Shown: positions 32,732-48,741, numbered from the stretch's first letter. The stretch is 64,000 nucleotides of DNA from Glebionis coronaria (GCA_025667525.1 CM046876.1:77843235-77907234); one strand, 5' to 3'. The notes: generated by a model not told the origin, from the sequence alone. Numbers and translations are program-made.

Positions 32732-33153
32732 TGTGTATTTGATATAACTGTAAAAACTAATGAATCAATGACTAAAATCACCAAGAACATATAACAGAGA
32801 ACCCAGCCAACCTCCCCTTGGCTCTCTTTATCAATGATCAATTTACAATATCTGGATACAAGAATGAAACAAAAAACAAACTCTCAAAACTCACAAGATT
32901 GATCAAGAATGATCAAAACAAGTTTCTCTCTCTAGAAATGAATAACAAAAACAAAGAATGAAAGATAAAAAGTAAACGCGTGATTTAGGTGAGTATATAA
33001 GATTAAAGTCTTCAGCTGAGTCCAACACTTTCGCACTTGTATACTTCTAGCCCTCCAAGTTGTAAACTTGTCATTGCAGCGTAAAAATAGATCCTCCATC
33101 TTTTCCTTAGGTCCACATTAGTCCTCCAGGTTGTAGGACTTATATTCTTAACA
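32732..33153 (-). repeat. 3' LTR of a truncated minus-strand copia element
   Basis: On the minus strand it starts TGTTAAGAATATAAGTCC after the purine tract TTAAGGGGGAG and ends AATACACA, 422 bp long. Confidence 0.7.
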
Positions 33154-33168
33154 CTCCCCCTTAAGTCC

Positions 33169-33346
33169 TTAACCTGCAAAAGCATTGTACAAACCCAGCA
33201 TACTACATAACTTTTTATGATCAGATATAAGCAAACCTTTGGTAAAAATATCTGCAATATTGTTTTCAGATTTGACCTTTATAGGTTTAATATATCATGC
33301 ATAAATTTTTTCTCTTAAGAAATAGAGATCAATTTCAAAATGCTTG
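33169..33346 (-). pseudogene. pol: Copia RNase H C-terminus (truncated)
   Basis: Minus-strand frame with the typical end of a copia pol: HFEIDLYFLREK, VKSENNIADIFTKGL, DHKKLCSMLGLYNAFAG and a TAA at 33169-33171. One in-frame stop lies after REKIYA. The upstream part is cut at 33346/33347, where the LTR of the chromovirus begins, so the chromovirus inserted into this element; the rest of its pol is not in the window. Confidence 0.8.
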
Positions 33347-36123
<2,777 letters not shown>

Positions 36124-39100
36124 TCACTCCCTCCTAATAGAAATCTCGTCCCGAGATTTACTCCTTAGGATCGTCATTATCATTTAGTTGAGGATACTTG
36201 CTCCTCATAAATCCTTCCCGTTCCCACGTGAACTCTAGTCCACGTTCCAAATTCCATCTACCCATAACTATGGTATATTACCCTTTTTATCCAACGTCCT
36301 AGCTTCACGACCCAAAATCTCTATCGGCTCTTCGATAAAATGAAGACTCGTATCCATACTAATATCATCTAACGGTACTTGCAAGTCAGTTCTTGCTAAG
36401 CATTTCCTCAAGTTTGATACATGAAATACGTCATGCACACTACTCAATTCCTCCGGTAATCTCAACCTATACGCCACTAGCCCAATCCTTTCAAGGATTT
36501 CAATTGGACCCACAAATCTAGGTGCTAACTTCCCTTTTCTTTCCAAACCGCATCACCCCTTTCCATGGTGAAACCTTTAGCATAACTTTATCTCAAATCT
36601 CAACGGCTTACGCCTCTTGTCCGCATAGCTCTCTTGTCGGTTCTTTGCTATTTTCAACCTCTACTTAGTCACTGCCACCACCTCCATAGTTTTCCGATCC
36701 ACCTCCGGTCCAATAAGTTGGCCGCTTCTAACTTCATCCCACTGTAACGGTGATCCACCTCATCTCCTATGAATTGACTCCAGCAATTTCTACTACAATT
36801 CCTATCACCATACCTAACGGCTTCTATCCTCTACGGATTTTCCATCATTCGGAAGTTCTCCCAACCTTAAACACATCCAATGGTATATGCATGATTGCAT
36901 AACCAAAAGCTTCCCATAATATTCACAAGAAACATGTCATAACCACCACCTCATCCTTGCTTTCCCATGCTCGGCACCAAGTAACTAACCATCCTTCATA
37001 CTAACATGTGTTACACCTTTTCTCTAGGTGGACGTTCCATTGTTCGTGACTACTAACCTCTTGCTCTAACGGTTTCTCTTCAATATCACCCCACTATCTT
37101 CACAACCTCTTGCTCCCTCGAATCATTCTTCCTCCATACTACTTTTCGCTTGTCTCTCCACAATCTTAATTTCCATACCATCTTATAACCCGTCTTCAGC
37201 CTATAATTTAGGTGTTTCCTCCTTTATTCCTTACATCCTCATCAATGGGGAATATGCCCGTCTCACCGGTGACTCTCTCTTTGTAGGAGAATTCTTCCTA
37301 AATAATGCGTTCTCCAACTATCTCCAAATCTCACGCCAATGCTCTAGGCTTCTTTCTCAATTACCCCTATAGTATGCTCATACCAAACATTAGTCTATCA
37401 ACGGTATACTACGCTTGCTTCCCATCGTTTTTTCCCTTGCCATAATCCTTCATAAGGCATTCCATACATATTAGGCTAACTTTTACGCAAAACCCTTTAT
37501 TCCATCACATCCGTACGCAATCCTTCCAACTTCTCAACTACGTGACTTCTCATTCCTCTTGAAATATGAGATGAATTAGTCAGTCTATCGACTATCACCC
37601 AACTCTCGTCGTACTTATTCCTCCACCCCATTATGTATCCCTTTCACCAACTTCGTCCTTACATCGCCCTTTCTAAGCTACTCCTATCTATGTAGGAAGT
37701 ATAGTCTACGTCCCTTTTCTCCATATGATTGTCCAAGCCACGCAACATACATGTTGACGCGTTCTCTGCTTTAGACAACTCAACTCGTGCAACCTACATC
37801 CTTCATCCAAACCACCCTAATACGTCATTCCTATAGTTCAAGTTCGTCTCAGCTTCACTTCATTCTTCTTATTCCATGTCTCATCAACCATGCTTGCCTT
37901 TCCCAGATGGTACTTGGCCTTGCAATTTTCTTTCATCACTTAACTCCACCCATCACCTTTTCCAAATGTTCAATCAAGATGATTAAATATGTGTTAGAGA
38001 CGTTCATGATCTGTATAGATCATTCTCTACATCTCGTACCCCAAATGCCTCTAGCATTCTAGGCAGATATAACAATCCATCTCCACTAACTAAGTCTATC
38101 TAGTTCTTCCAAATCTTTAGTTCCCACAACGTATAAAGAACCGCCTTTCTTGTCGTTCTCGTATACATCCAAATCCTTGTTCCACGTATCGTCATGCTTC
38201 GCGAATTCATCCAGTCCTTCCAATAATTCCAAGATCTGCTCATTATCCAATCCACCTCTTCAGCCTCCAAAACGCTTCCTCACCCTTCTTCACTCTGCCC
38301 CTTGCTGGTTCCACGATATGCCATCATCTCTGACTACTCGTCCTGGGAAAACTTAATCCTAAAACTCACACTTGAAAATCTCACGTATAATTTCCTTTCC
38401 TAACAACTCCAAAACCAACTCATAATTCGCCTCACTCTCCTTCTTAGATTTGAGTAGATCAAGATGTCGTCGATGCTCCTGATGACAACTCGTTAATATA
38501 TTGTCATGCACCCCCGGTTCATTGACTCCATGAAAACTGCTAGCGCCTCGGCGAAGCCAAAGTCATAACCGTAAACCCAAAGCGTTCATACAACATCCTT
38601 AGCAGTTTCAACTACGTCCTCCTTGCACCCTCTCTTAGAAGCAATACGAATAAATTTCTACCTCGTTCTACTCGCGAAAATCTACACGTATTCTAAAAGA
38701 CCAATACTTCCTCTTATCAGACCACTCAACCGCTTTTCACAGCCAATCTACTACTAAGCAACTCAAATTTTACCTTGCATCTGTTGCAATTTCTAACAAC
38801 TCTTGCTTTTAAAATCATTCCATCAACAGTTTCCTTGGAAAGGCACTAACTACAACTCCTCTCACTTCTCCTACTTGCTCTATTTATGGTTCTACCTCAC
38901 AGTAATAGGCAAACCTACTAAATCTCAGGAAATTTTCGGAAAACTTACATGCCTTACGAACAATCATAAATACCTTTGAGGTATTATATCCCCTTCCAAC
39001 ACTCTCTATGGCGCGTTACTTGTGCCAATATCCATACATTATACAAATCTCTATTCATCTCCCTTGGCACTCCTAAGAGACCTCATGACCACATTAGTTC

Positions 39101-39549
39101 GTCTACGAACTTTTAACTCTTTCATCCCCACTAAGGGCATTCCGACCATTCTCTCAGGGCCACCTACTTAATCGTGTAGGCGCGACCAAGTCTTTCATTT
39201 GTCTACCTCAATGCTCCCAATCAATACGAACCCAAAACTACATCCTGAATCCACTAGATACGATAAACGAATCAAACCCACGGATAACTAACGACATTTC
39301 ACGTGCACGAGTTAAAACAGACCAAAACCACGAAAACTCAAAAGGAAAACTCAAACACGTACCAATTCAAATGACTCATGACAACGAAAAAATGATCCAA
39401 GAAACACTTAATGGCAACCAAAACATCTTACGCCCCGCGACATATTATTTAATCCGTGCACAAGATCGACTTTTCCAAAAGAATATTTTTTTTCTTTTCT
39501 CACCACATCTATGTGACTCAAACAATCTACAAACAACCTTCTAGACGAT
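36124..39549 (-). pseudogene. pol: Decayed chromovirus pol
   Basis: No long open frame remains, but minus-strand fragments are readable. The integrase C-terminal GPF/Y-chromodomain region is at 36268-36546, with GKLAPRFVGPIEILERIGLV, SSVHDVFHVSNLRKCLARTD and FIEEPIEILGREARTLDKK. Just upstream (about 36550-36740) is RKNRQESYADKRRKPLRFE-like integrase tail coding with stops. A reverse transcriptase remnant resembling the VMPFG...MN...DDILIYSK block lies near 38440-38590. Open frames on the plus strand here (for example 37787-38062) are shadows. Confidence 0.7.
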
Positions 39550-40363
39550 TAATAAGTATGAAAACACTTATCCTTGTACCACTTATTTCCAATAATAACA
39601 AGACCAAAACGTGTGATTTATGTCGTAAAAGTCGGAATTATGCGTGGTTTGTGTTTTTATTGTGTTTTAGGACCAAAAGATGAAAAAGGAAGAAAACACG
39701 GGCTTTCACGGGCTTTTATCGAAGAAAACGGGAAAAGACAAAGTCAAAAGATCAAGAGTGCCTAAAAGACGGATGTCCAAGACCTATTCTGAAGATTTAT
39801 CGAAGAAAAAGTCTAAAGACGGAAGTTTAATGAAGTCGAAGAACTCGAGTCTAAATAAATGAAGAAACGTTAAAACGAGTTTAATTAATTCCGAGACGAC
39901 ATCGAGAAAGACAAATGAATTAAATCGAGTCGAGAAGAAAAAGAAAGAAGAAAGCACCACACATGCACTTCCCACTTCCCTATAAATACCCTCCTAATCA
40001 CATTAGGAGGGTGGTTAGCTAGTTTTAATTTTAATTTTTCTTTCTAGTTTTAGAGAGAGAAAGTTCCCAACTTTCTCTCACTAAGTTTTTCTTTGTTTTC
40101 ATCTTTTAAATTTAAGATTTCTTTAATCTTTGTATTTGGATTCCATTAATCAATTTCAAGTTAAGCTTTGTGTTCTTTAATCTCCTTCTACATTTCTTGG
40201 TTACTTTATCTTTAATCCGAATTACATATCTCATTCGTATGACTTGATGTTTTCGTGATTAAAGTGTTGATCCCAAACTTAGATCGATTTAGCTTTATGT
40301 ATACGAGATTAGATCAAGTAATACACTTAGAGAAACCTTTGTATATGCTTATGATAATCTAAG
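39550..40363 (+). repeat. Partial LTR of the element 1/2 family
   Basis: Starts TAATAAGTATGAAAACAC and follows the element 2 LTR through the Lys/Ser-rich open frame (39680-39862), the promoter and the T-rich stretch. It is then cut at 40363 by a copia LTR. The motif-array part and the 3' end are absent. It is more diverged than the four LTRs of elements 1 and 2. Confidence 0.8.
39981..40011 (+). promoter_or_regulatory. LTR TATA box with palindrome (partial LTR)
   Basis: TATAAATA at 39981-39988, then CCCTCCTAAT-CAC-ATTAGGAGGG. The loop is changed from ATGTC to CAC while the 10-bp stem is perfect. Confidence 0.75.
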
Positions 40364-40835
40364 TGTTATGCGGAATTAACACTTAAACAAGAACACACAA
40401 TGATATAAACAAACTTTCACTTTGATTAATGATATCAAACTTGCTTATAATGAAAGTAGTTTACGAATGAAAACTTATATGAAACATTAACCTAAAGGTC
40501 TTCTTTTATAGACATAAGAAGCCTTGTACAATAATCTACGTATCAGCTATTCTAGGTAAAGATAAATATAGAAAATACATTGTTGTTCCTATCTTTACTA
40601 GAAGTAATCTAGAATACAATAAACGCGTAGAGTATATCTTCCCGTCAGTGCTTGTCTTCAATGTATCAACGCTTGACTTTATCTTGTCAACGCTTAAGCT
40701 GTCAGCGCTTGTTTTACTCTTGTCAGCGCTCAAGTGATCTGGCCTTAATTTATTCCCAACAATCCTCCCCTAAACTTGATATCCACTCTTATGATCAAGT
40801 TTCTGAATAAGCATTAAGAACTAGTTTTTAGTCAC
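40364..40835 (-). mobile_element. Truncated minus-strand copia element (3' LTR plus a short interior)
   Basis: The 3' LTR is 40364-40761: on the minus strand it starts TGTTGGGAATAAATT after AGTTTAGGGGAGGAT and ends CGCATAACA. It carries GCGCTGACAAGAG/GCGTTGACAAG words like the copia element at 14109. About 75 bp of interior (40762-40835) follows before sequence assigned to element 3. Confidence 0.65.
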
Positions 40836-43800
40836 TTGTTTTAGGAAAAACAAATAACCGCGGCAAGTATTAAACTCGACGATTTAGGAAAACCGAAGAA
40901 TCAAATAAATGCGGGTTCGTTCTCGAAGGAGGTGTGTGTATTAAGGTGCCAATATATATGAAACCAAGTTTGGATTAGTGACGTTTTTGGTTGAGGAGAG
41001 AAAACGTAAAGACGAGCTACGATTACGATTACACTACGACGATTTGACGTAAAACGCGAACGTAAATACGTAAAACGTGACGAAATTAAAAAATTAAACC
41101 TAAAAATTAATTAAAAGTTTAAACTAAGTCTTAAATGATATAAATAAGAATAAAAATCCAACAAATATATTTTAAAACCTTTTATTAATTAAATATTCAA
41201 TTTTAAATGCTAATTAAAGCCCTAAAATTAAATATAATTAAGAAAATGTCCAAAATATAATTTTATTGAACTAATAAGTTACTTATATTATTTAAAGACT
41301 AAAAAGTATTTTTCCTAAATTTTTAAAACTATTTTTCTATTTTTAAAACACTAAAAACTATTTTTGAATTAAAATAATCATAAAAAATAATAAAATAATG
41401 CCAAAAATAATTTGACAATCTTAAAAAACCTAAATTACACTGATGAACAGTAGAAAATTGAAAAAGTTTGAAAAATATAAAATTTTTCACTAAAAGACAA
41501 AACAGTTTAATAATTAAACCCTAATTATACTAAATTAATTATAAAAAATAACTAAAACAGTGAACAGTAAATATTTTTAAACTAAAAATCTTAAATTACT
41601 TTTCTAAATATAAGAAAAATTTTAAAACAGAAAAATATTACTTTTTGCCACTAAAAGACAAAAACAGAATAGTAAAAAGTAATTAAAAATAGCAATTAAA
41701 CCTAAAAAATACTCAATGAACAGTAACTGTAAAATAAATTATACTGAAAAATCAGAAATTAAATAAGAAAAATATTGGAAAAAGAATCAAAGTCTAAAAC
41801 TTATTTTACTTCATTAAAGACAAAAAATCACAAAACTGATAGTGATACCTTGTGTGTTTTTGGCAGTTAGCTAGGCAGTACTAACAGAAACACTAGCAGG
41901 GGTAACTTAGTTCCCACTGCTAGTGTTAAAAACAGGTCTGTGGACCTTTTTGGCTATAACTTGAGCTTGAGTTGGTTTCTTGGACAAGGATTGGCACCCC
42001 CACAACCAGTTGGGTTGTGGGGAGTCACAAAAATTACAAAAAAACACAACTTGTTCACAAATATCAAGCACACAATGCACAAACACAGTTACTGCAAGTC
42101 AGAAAGTGGGCTGTGAGACTATTGCTGGTTCAATTGACACACAAGCAGATTTTTAAAGGCCAAATACTTGCACAATAATTCACGAAATCACATACCACTA
42201 ATAACAAGCCATAGATTGATCTATACCCTACTGATCAACAAGATTATAAGGCAAATTTCCACTAAATCATGCTTAAAAAGGCACTAACTGATTAAGACTG
42301 CTTACTACCAAATTTAACAAGCAAAATGGTTTTAAACCCTATCAACCTGAAAACAAAGTAACATACACCCTATTCTAACCAAAGCAAGTATAACTAGACA
42401 GTTTTTAATGTAACAATTTGTCAATCAATCACCTTAAAACACTGTCCCAAACACACCCTTAAATACAGAAATGCAAATTTAACAAACAAAAAGCTTGCAA
42501 ATCTTAATAATACTAACTTAAACCTATCTAAGCAGGCAAATAACAGCTAAACAAGCAAGATTCCACAGATAAATGGACAAGTAAACAAGTCAATCCTCAA
42601 AATCATGCAAGGTCACAAAATATCACATAAACTCTAATCTAAGGAGGGTTCCAGCCATTTACCTTGTGTAGTTAACATCCAACTACACAAAGGCCTAGCT
42701 GAGGCCTTCTCCTATAAGCTGGAGGCTTATGTTGGCTTTTGTGGTGAGCTGATGTAGAGAGAGGAGACAATATCTTCAAAAATTGGAAAATGTGAAAGAT
42801 GAAAAGAGGAGGCTTCCTTCTTGTTCCTGCACATCACAACCAAACAAGAGCAAGGGAAAGTAGTATGAGCTACTGATAAAGCTCTTGTCAAGGAGCTTTT
42901 TCAGTAGCTTATGCTACAGTAAGTAGTAACAAATCAGTAAAAAAATGAAGAAAGATTTTTGAGAAAATCTTTGATAAATCTTGAACAAACCCACTTAAAA
43001 ACCTTTTGATGACTAAGTAAACAACTCACAAAACAGATTGGGAGAACCAAGATCCGATTTCCACTTTCACTTCAATTGGATTTTGGATTCCAACTGATTT
43101 TCTTTTTCTGAAATTCCTTTGAAAAATGAGACTTTTCTGAAAACTTAAACTAAATGTTGGAAAATAAATAAAATTACACTAAGAAAGCATGAATGGAACT
43201 CAGGATACTTTGAAAATAATTTTTACTAAAACTTTAACTATTCATTAGATAAAAAGGGATTTTACAAAGCAAACTGGAACAAAAGGCCATTCACAGGTTG
43301 AAGGCTCTTTTTATACTAGTCCTAAGTACATTCTAGAACTACAACTATGAAGAAAACCCTAGTCATTAAATTACCCAGATTGCCCTTTGAATAATCCGAA
43401 TCTTGGTCAAGCTTTGGCTCATGTGACTTGACAGCTGGATGAAGTAATCTTGAGCGTTTATCTTTGCTTGGAGGAGTCTTCCATCCATGTGAACCCTTGA
43501 TTTTCTGATGGGATTCGATTTTTGCTATTTTGAGAGGAGCAGGGGACATGAGTGGGGTCACTTGGGGTCACGGGTAAAGTGAGTTGGGTGTGGGTTCACT
43601 TAGGGGAGGGTAAATTACCCATCTGGAAAATATTGGGGCAAACCCGTTTGATTTGGTGAGGGATTAAGAGAAATACATTTTAGGGTTTATGTGTGGGAGG
43701 GAGATTAAACAGTGGAGTTTAATTAAGTTTTTGGTTTAAAAAGATGTTTCCCACCCTAAATTAACTGATTAAATAAAATTAGTTTAACTTAATAGTGGAT

Positions 43801-44074
43801 GTGTGACGTGGGGGTATAATGGGAGGTGATTGGCTGGGGGGGGTGACGTGGAGAGCTATGAGTGGTGGGGTGAGGTTTTAGTGTCTGGCCCAAATGCCCC
43901 CTTGACTCTCATTTTATTGCTACTTTGAATTAAAACAGCCAAACTTTCTATCCTTTGTAAACAACTTTGGCCATGTTGTCAAAAATGGCACAAGCAATAT
44001 TCAAACTTTGGATAAGGACCAATGGTGTAATAAATGAAAATTTCAAGGGCCAATCTTGTAAAATCTTATCATCA
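40836..44074 (-). repeat. Probable 3' LTR of element 3 (about 3.2 kb)
   Basis: On the minus strand it begins TGATGATAAGATTTTAC right after TAGTATGGGGGAG. There is no second copy in the window to confirm the extent; the far end is set only by the start of the copia fragment. The region is AT-rich and non-coding. Confidence 0.45.
43308..43315 (-). promoter_or_regulatory. Possible TATA box in the element 3 LTR
   Basis: TATAAAAA on the minus strand, about 760 nt into the LTR, followed by a GC-richer AGAGCC context. Confidence 0.4.
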
Positions 44075-45072
44075 CTCCCCCATACTAAACCATTGTCGTG
44101 TCCCCACGCAATGCTAGAATTAAGTATCTTAGCACCTCCAAAATTCATTTTATGATGACATTTATTAAAGACATAAACTTAAATAAACTACTACACGTGT
44201 TTTAGACATAATGTATTGTTTTCATCACGATTAAGTGACTTTTGGGATCATAGAACAAGAACATGTGAATGCTTCGTTAGAAATAATTTCGTCGTCCTCG
44301 ATTTTCGCCCAATTCCATGCTAAGCGTGTAACGAGATCATTGTTATTATAAGTTAGCAACACGATCATATCTCATGAGTGTTAATTACACACCTAAACTC
44401 CCTTATTCCTAATTGGTATCTCTTATATTTTATTTTTGTCTTAATGATCACGAGGATACATCATTGACTTATGCGTGAATAGAGATTAAGTCTAAAAATA
44501 GAAACTTAACGGTGTAGCCAAAATCATTAAATTAATAATTCATCCTAATAGACAACGATGTCAAAAAATTAAGTCAACAAGAAGGATCGATAAACACGGT
44601 TTTATAACGGTTTTGAACATGAGACTTATTACCAAGACTTTTATACGCCCCCTAACAGAAGGGCCTTATTATCTTTGGTTTACCTCCATCTTTTATTCAA
44701 CTCCGCCATGGAGCTTTTATTATGACTTCGGTCTTGCCTTGCCTTTTATTATCCGCCTCATCGGTGGTTTTATTAGCCAAAGACGTATATCCTCACGCTA
44801 AGGATAAATAACTGTATCATTTCTTGTCCTCATTTAAGAGACTTAGCCTAAAAAGTTAAGGAATCGAAGCTAAGTGCTCAACACGCACGGTCGAGTCAAA
44901 AATTACTCTCATTCTCACCATCGGAAAACCTACATTCGTGTCTTAAACACTTATGAAAAACTAGAAAAAAAAATTAAAATTTGGCCATTTTTAGCCTTAT
45001 TTGCAACAAAACGATAGCAAAAAGATGAATATTGGATTGCGTGTTGACGTAAGCAAGGTGAAGTATCTACTC

Positions 45073-45109
45073 ACCCCCCATACTAAAACTAAACATTGTC
45101 CTCAATGTT
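45073..45109 (-). other. Conserved AACATTG hairpin before a purine tract, element 3
   Basis: On the minus strand, AACATTG-AGGA-CAATGTT (45109-45092), then a TAGTATGGGGGG tract. Stem and loop are identical to element 1, although the surrounding sequence has diverged. Confidence 0.68.
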
Positions 45110-45448
45110 TCGAGTCTAGGGGTGTAAACACCCCCATACTAGAGACGAAGTCGAATGCTTAATCTCGAGCATGGAAAGGGTAAAACGAATAACCTAAAAG
45201 CCGTTTATGAATTATGCTAATAAGATAAACGTTAGAACATAAAAGGATATCATCGGATATCGGAATCTCCAAAGGCAACGATCGAAGCTCGAGTGATCCG
45301 TAAAACGAACACGAGAGGCTTCAATGATGACGATGAACCTAATGAATCACAATCACAAACAACCACGAAACAAAGGTTGGAAGAGCACAAGTCCCCTCGT
45401 TACGATAAACTTAAGAAAGCGATAATATGTACAAGGATAAGCATGAGA

Positions 45449-45498
45449 ATCCCCCACGAGGCACCTTGTTTTTGATAACCGAGTCAAAAGCTCGACTC
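45449..45498 (-). other. Diverged post-ORF RNA element, element 3
   Basis: On the minus strand, GAGTC-GAGCTTTT-GACTC, then ATCAAAAACAAGGTGCCTCG and GGGGGATTC. It has the same order of parts as in elements 1 and 2. Confidence 0.55.
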
Positions 45499-45737
45499 GA
45501 ATCCCCATAAATGTGATCATTTAGGGATAATCTTGGTATGGTCATTTTTAGTGGGACTTACATGATAAACAAGGCCCAAAAGTACATGGAGTACTTTAAA
45601 AACCCGATATACGTATACCGGGGTCAAAGATAGCGTCCTCGTTTTCAGATGAAAGACGAAACAACGCTACTTTAACACAAACCCCAATGGGGTAGAAGAA
45701 AAGAGATAAGAAGTTGAAAGGTGGGGCAATGGGTAAG

Positions 45738-47614
45738 TCACAAAAAAGAGCTACTCGAGGTAGACTCACACCAAGCAAATAGATATGATTTCCATTTATT
45801 GCATCGGTGGAAGACCGAGATTTCCCTTTTAAAAGCAATTCTGGGATCGTAAATCTCGTCCTCGGTGGTAAAGTGTGAGGGAACATTTGGGGCTTCCCCC
45901 ATACTAAGACCACACCAACCGTCGTCAAAAGGAGTAGACGAGGTGGTAGTACTCATAAAACGCGGTGATGACGGAGTTAAACATGTAGAAAAATCTTTTA
46001 AAACATTTTTAAAATCTTTTCCTTTTTCATCGTTCAAAAACTCTTTATGAAAACCCGATTTGATAATGTCGAAAATATTTGGCGTGTCAAATTCAAAATT
46101 AGTCGCGCTACAAATCCTCACATTTAAGTCATTGGTGGGAGGGGGTGGCGGATTATATAAGTTCTCAAAACGTTTATCAATAAAGAACACCGCCCCCTCG
46201 GGGTCTACATACTCGTCATCCTCATGAACGTCGATCTCATCGATTTCTTCATCAAAGATAGGCTTGTCAAACCAAGGTTTGTCATGCCCCTCCTTGAGTA
46301 TCTTAGAAACTCTCTCGAAAAGATCACGATCAAGCACGAAACCATCATTCTTTTGTGGGGATCGTTGATAAGTTAGATCCTCACGAATGTGGTAAACGTC
46401 ATTCTCAAATGAGGAGTGTTGATTAGGTAACTCCTCGAGAATTGGATTCTTAGTGGTCACATGAGTTGGTTCGTCATCGAAAATAAGACGTTCCAACTCA
46501 TTTAGTTCATCCTCGATTTTGGAAAGATCGACCTCACTCGTAGGTGGAAGTGAAGGCATAAGAGCTAGCTCTCGTTCAATAATTTCCTCAATCTCGGGAT
46601 CAAACTCATAATCATCGTACTTCACATGTTTCTTTTTAGGAGAATCAAAAATTGCATGTGGATTTCGAAGTACGTGATCAATCTCGGCAAAATCACCATC
46701 GTCATCGTCAAAGAAAGAGTCGATGTGACACTCACAACCATGGTCTTACAAGTCGAATGACTATGCTTAGGTGACTTTTCTAAGACGAGAGGATCGATGT
46801 CGATAATCCCTTTAGCCTCAACGGGTGTTGGGCTAGGCAAAGGAGGCACTTCGATGGAGTTAGAAGTTGAAGCCTCAAAGACGTGGTCCTTCGAAGGTGG
46901 TGAAGATGAGCCCATATTGGTCTTTGTCGTGATGGCACTAACGTCGCCCTTCGGAATTGGTGTTTCACTTGTTTCGCTAAAAACATCCCAAAGTGAGTTT
47001 TCATCCATAAATTTACACATACCCTTTCGAATTAGGTACACGTATTCTTTATCATTAAAATCATCATCTTTAAAACCGTTTTTCTTAATTCTTTCAAAAC
47101 ATGCATCAAGCTTCATTCTTTCCGCTAAAGTGAACATTTTGAAATCATTAGGATTTGAATCATTAGGTTTTGAAACCTCAATTTTTTCATTCTCATTAAA
47201 TCCTTGGGATTTTCTAGCGAAAAAGTCTATTTTCTCATCCCCATATCTCATAGTAAGTCTCCCCTCGTGAACGTCGATTACGGTTCTAGCCGTCGATAAG
47301 AATGGTCGGCCTAAAATAATGGGACATTTAGGGTCACACTCGTAATCGGATATAACGAAATCCGCGGGAAAAACAAACTTTCCAATCCTAACATAGACAT
47401 CCTCGGCTATTCCAATTGGTATAAGTGGAGTACAATTTGCAAGCTCGATTGTCATGTTCGTGGGTGTGAGTGAAGGCAATCTCATCAATTTACAAAGAGA
47501 ATGAGGCATGAGATTGATGCTAGCACCTAAATCGGCAAGGGCTAAACATCCCTCAATCTCGGAAAAATCACAAGGTAGTAGAAATTGGCCCGGATCCTTT
47601 TCCTTTCTCGGCAT
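45738..47614 (-). pseudogene. Element 3 gag-protease polyprotein fragment (frameshifted)
   Basis: Starts mid-gene at the copia insertion. First comes an aspartic protease: FLLPCDFSEIEGCLALADLG with active Asp at 47531-47533, VFPADFVISDYECDP and CPIILGRPFLSTARTVIDVH. This is the same DLGAS type as in element 2. A long acidic, low-complexity region follows. Near 46740 the frame shifts, so two open stretches (47614-46622 and 46625-45738) were one protein. The second has EIEEIIERELALMPSLPPTS and Asp/Glu-rich segments of no known fold. No polymerase domain follows. A protease kept next to a non-enzymatic tail hints that the product may be cleaved in a partner's particle. Confidence 0.7.
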
Positions 47615-47617
47615 ACG

Positions 47618-47906
47618 TGTTAGAAATACGTTTTTAACGTATATTAGAAGTATCGGTCACTCCACAATATTATTTATGTTGTAAGTAAGAAACCGACCCA
47701 TGGGCTTGTCATGGGTCGGCCCAAGCCCAAATAATGGCCTTGGATATAAATACCCCTTTCCACCATGGAAAGGGGTTGGTTGTTGATTATTCCATATTTT
47801 CATTTGAATAAAAACACATAGTTTCTCTCTCACTTTCTCTCACTAGTTTCTCTCTCTAGGAATCTTCAACCCACTTCATAGATTCATAGTTTATCAATAT
47901 TCTACA
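47618..47906 (+). repeat. 5' LTR of the SIRE-like copia element
   Basis: 289 bp, starting TGTTAGAAATACG and ending ATATTCTACA, next to a primer site. It is short for this lineage. The candidate target duplication copy on this side is ATACG (47613-47617); its partner would lie beyond the window. Confidence 0.75.
47745..47752 (+). promoter_or_regulatory. TATA box of the SIRE-like element
   Basis: TATAAATA, followed by CCCCTTTCCACCATGGAAAG and a CT-rich leader. Confidence 0.7.
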
Positions 47907-47908
47907 TT

Positions 47909-47921
47909 TGGTATCAAGAGC
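47909..47921 (+). other. Primer-binding site of the SIRE-like element
   Basis: TGGTATCAAGAGC matches the initiator methionine tRNA primer site except for one extra A. Confidence 0.75.
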
Positions 47922-48168
47922 TATGGGGTGATTTAAGGTAATGATTTGTGTTGTTATTTAGTTTTTGATTGTATTAGTGTTCTTTAAGAAGATCCATCTT
48001 GATTCTTGGAGTTTTTGGTGTTTTTGTGATTGGGATTAGTAGATAAGTATTAGTTTTTACTTATTTTAGTTGAAATCACAAAACTTTTTGGGTAACTTGG
48101 TAAAAATCTGGGTTTTTTCTTCATATTTTTGATCGACTGATTACTCGAACAAGGTTTCTGTTTCCCAG

Positions 48169-48604
48169 TAAAAGTTCCGAACCAAAAGTTCCGGATCAAC
48201 AAAAGTTCCGGATCAAAAAGTTCCGAACCAAAAGTTCCGGATCAAGGAAAGTTCCGGATCAAAAAGTTCTGAACCAAAAGTTCCGGATCAAGGAAAGTTC
48301 TGGATCAAGGAAAGTTCCGAACCAAAAGTTCCGGATCAAGGAAAGTTCTGAATCAAGGAAAGTTCTGGATCAAGGTAAAGTTCCGGATCAAGGGAAAGTT
48401 CCGGATCAAGGAAAGTTCCGGATCAAGGTAAAGTTCCGGATCAAGGGAAAGTTCCGGATCAAGGAAAGTTCCGGATCAAGGGAAAGTTCCGGATCAAGGA
48501 AAGTTCCGGATCAAATCTTCCGAACCAAAAGTTCCGGATCAAAGAGTTCCGAGCCAAAATCTTCCGAATCAACACTTCCGAATCAACAAAAGTTCCAAAT
48601 CAAG
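48169..48604 (+). repeat. GTTCCGGATCAAGG tandem array in the gag leader
   Basis: Roughly 25 copies of an AAAGTTCCGGATCAAGG-type unit (15-18 nt, with TTCCGAACC and TTCTGGATC variants). It ends about 130 nt before the gag start. Two units read CAAGGTAAAG, matching a plant splice donor. Confidence 0.9.
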
Positions 48605-48741
48605 GGATATTTTACTTGTTTTTTCGATGATTTTTTAGAGGATTTAATCTTGGTTTCTTACAACAAAAACTCAACACAATTTACAAGCTTTACTTCACTG
48701 CTCGATCAACCGATAATCTTAGTCTCTTTGAAGTGAACAAA

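Larger units (their letters stand above)
40836..47617 (-). mobile_element. Element 3: minus-strand non-autonomous gypsy-type element (5' part missing)
   Basis: In minus-strand order: protease-containing coding region (47614 to 45738), post-ORF hairpins, 3' non-coding region partly homologous to elements 1 and 2, a purine tract (44075-44086) and a very long 3' LTR (44074 downward). No reverse transcriptase or integrase occurs between protease and LTR, so it is non-autonomous. The gag-proximal part is cut at 47617 by insertion of the copia element and would lie beyond 64000 if retained. The lower boundary near 40836 is uncertain. Confidence 0.6.

Noticed and set aside
37787..38356. Plus-strand frames of 91 and 68 codons
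   Set aside because: Antisense to the decayed chromovirus pol, whose minus-strand motifs are readable in the region.
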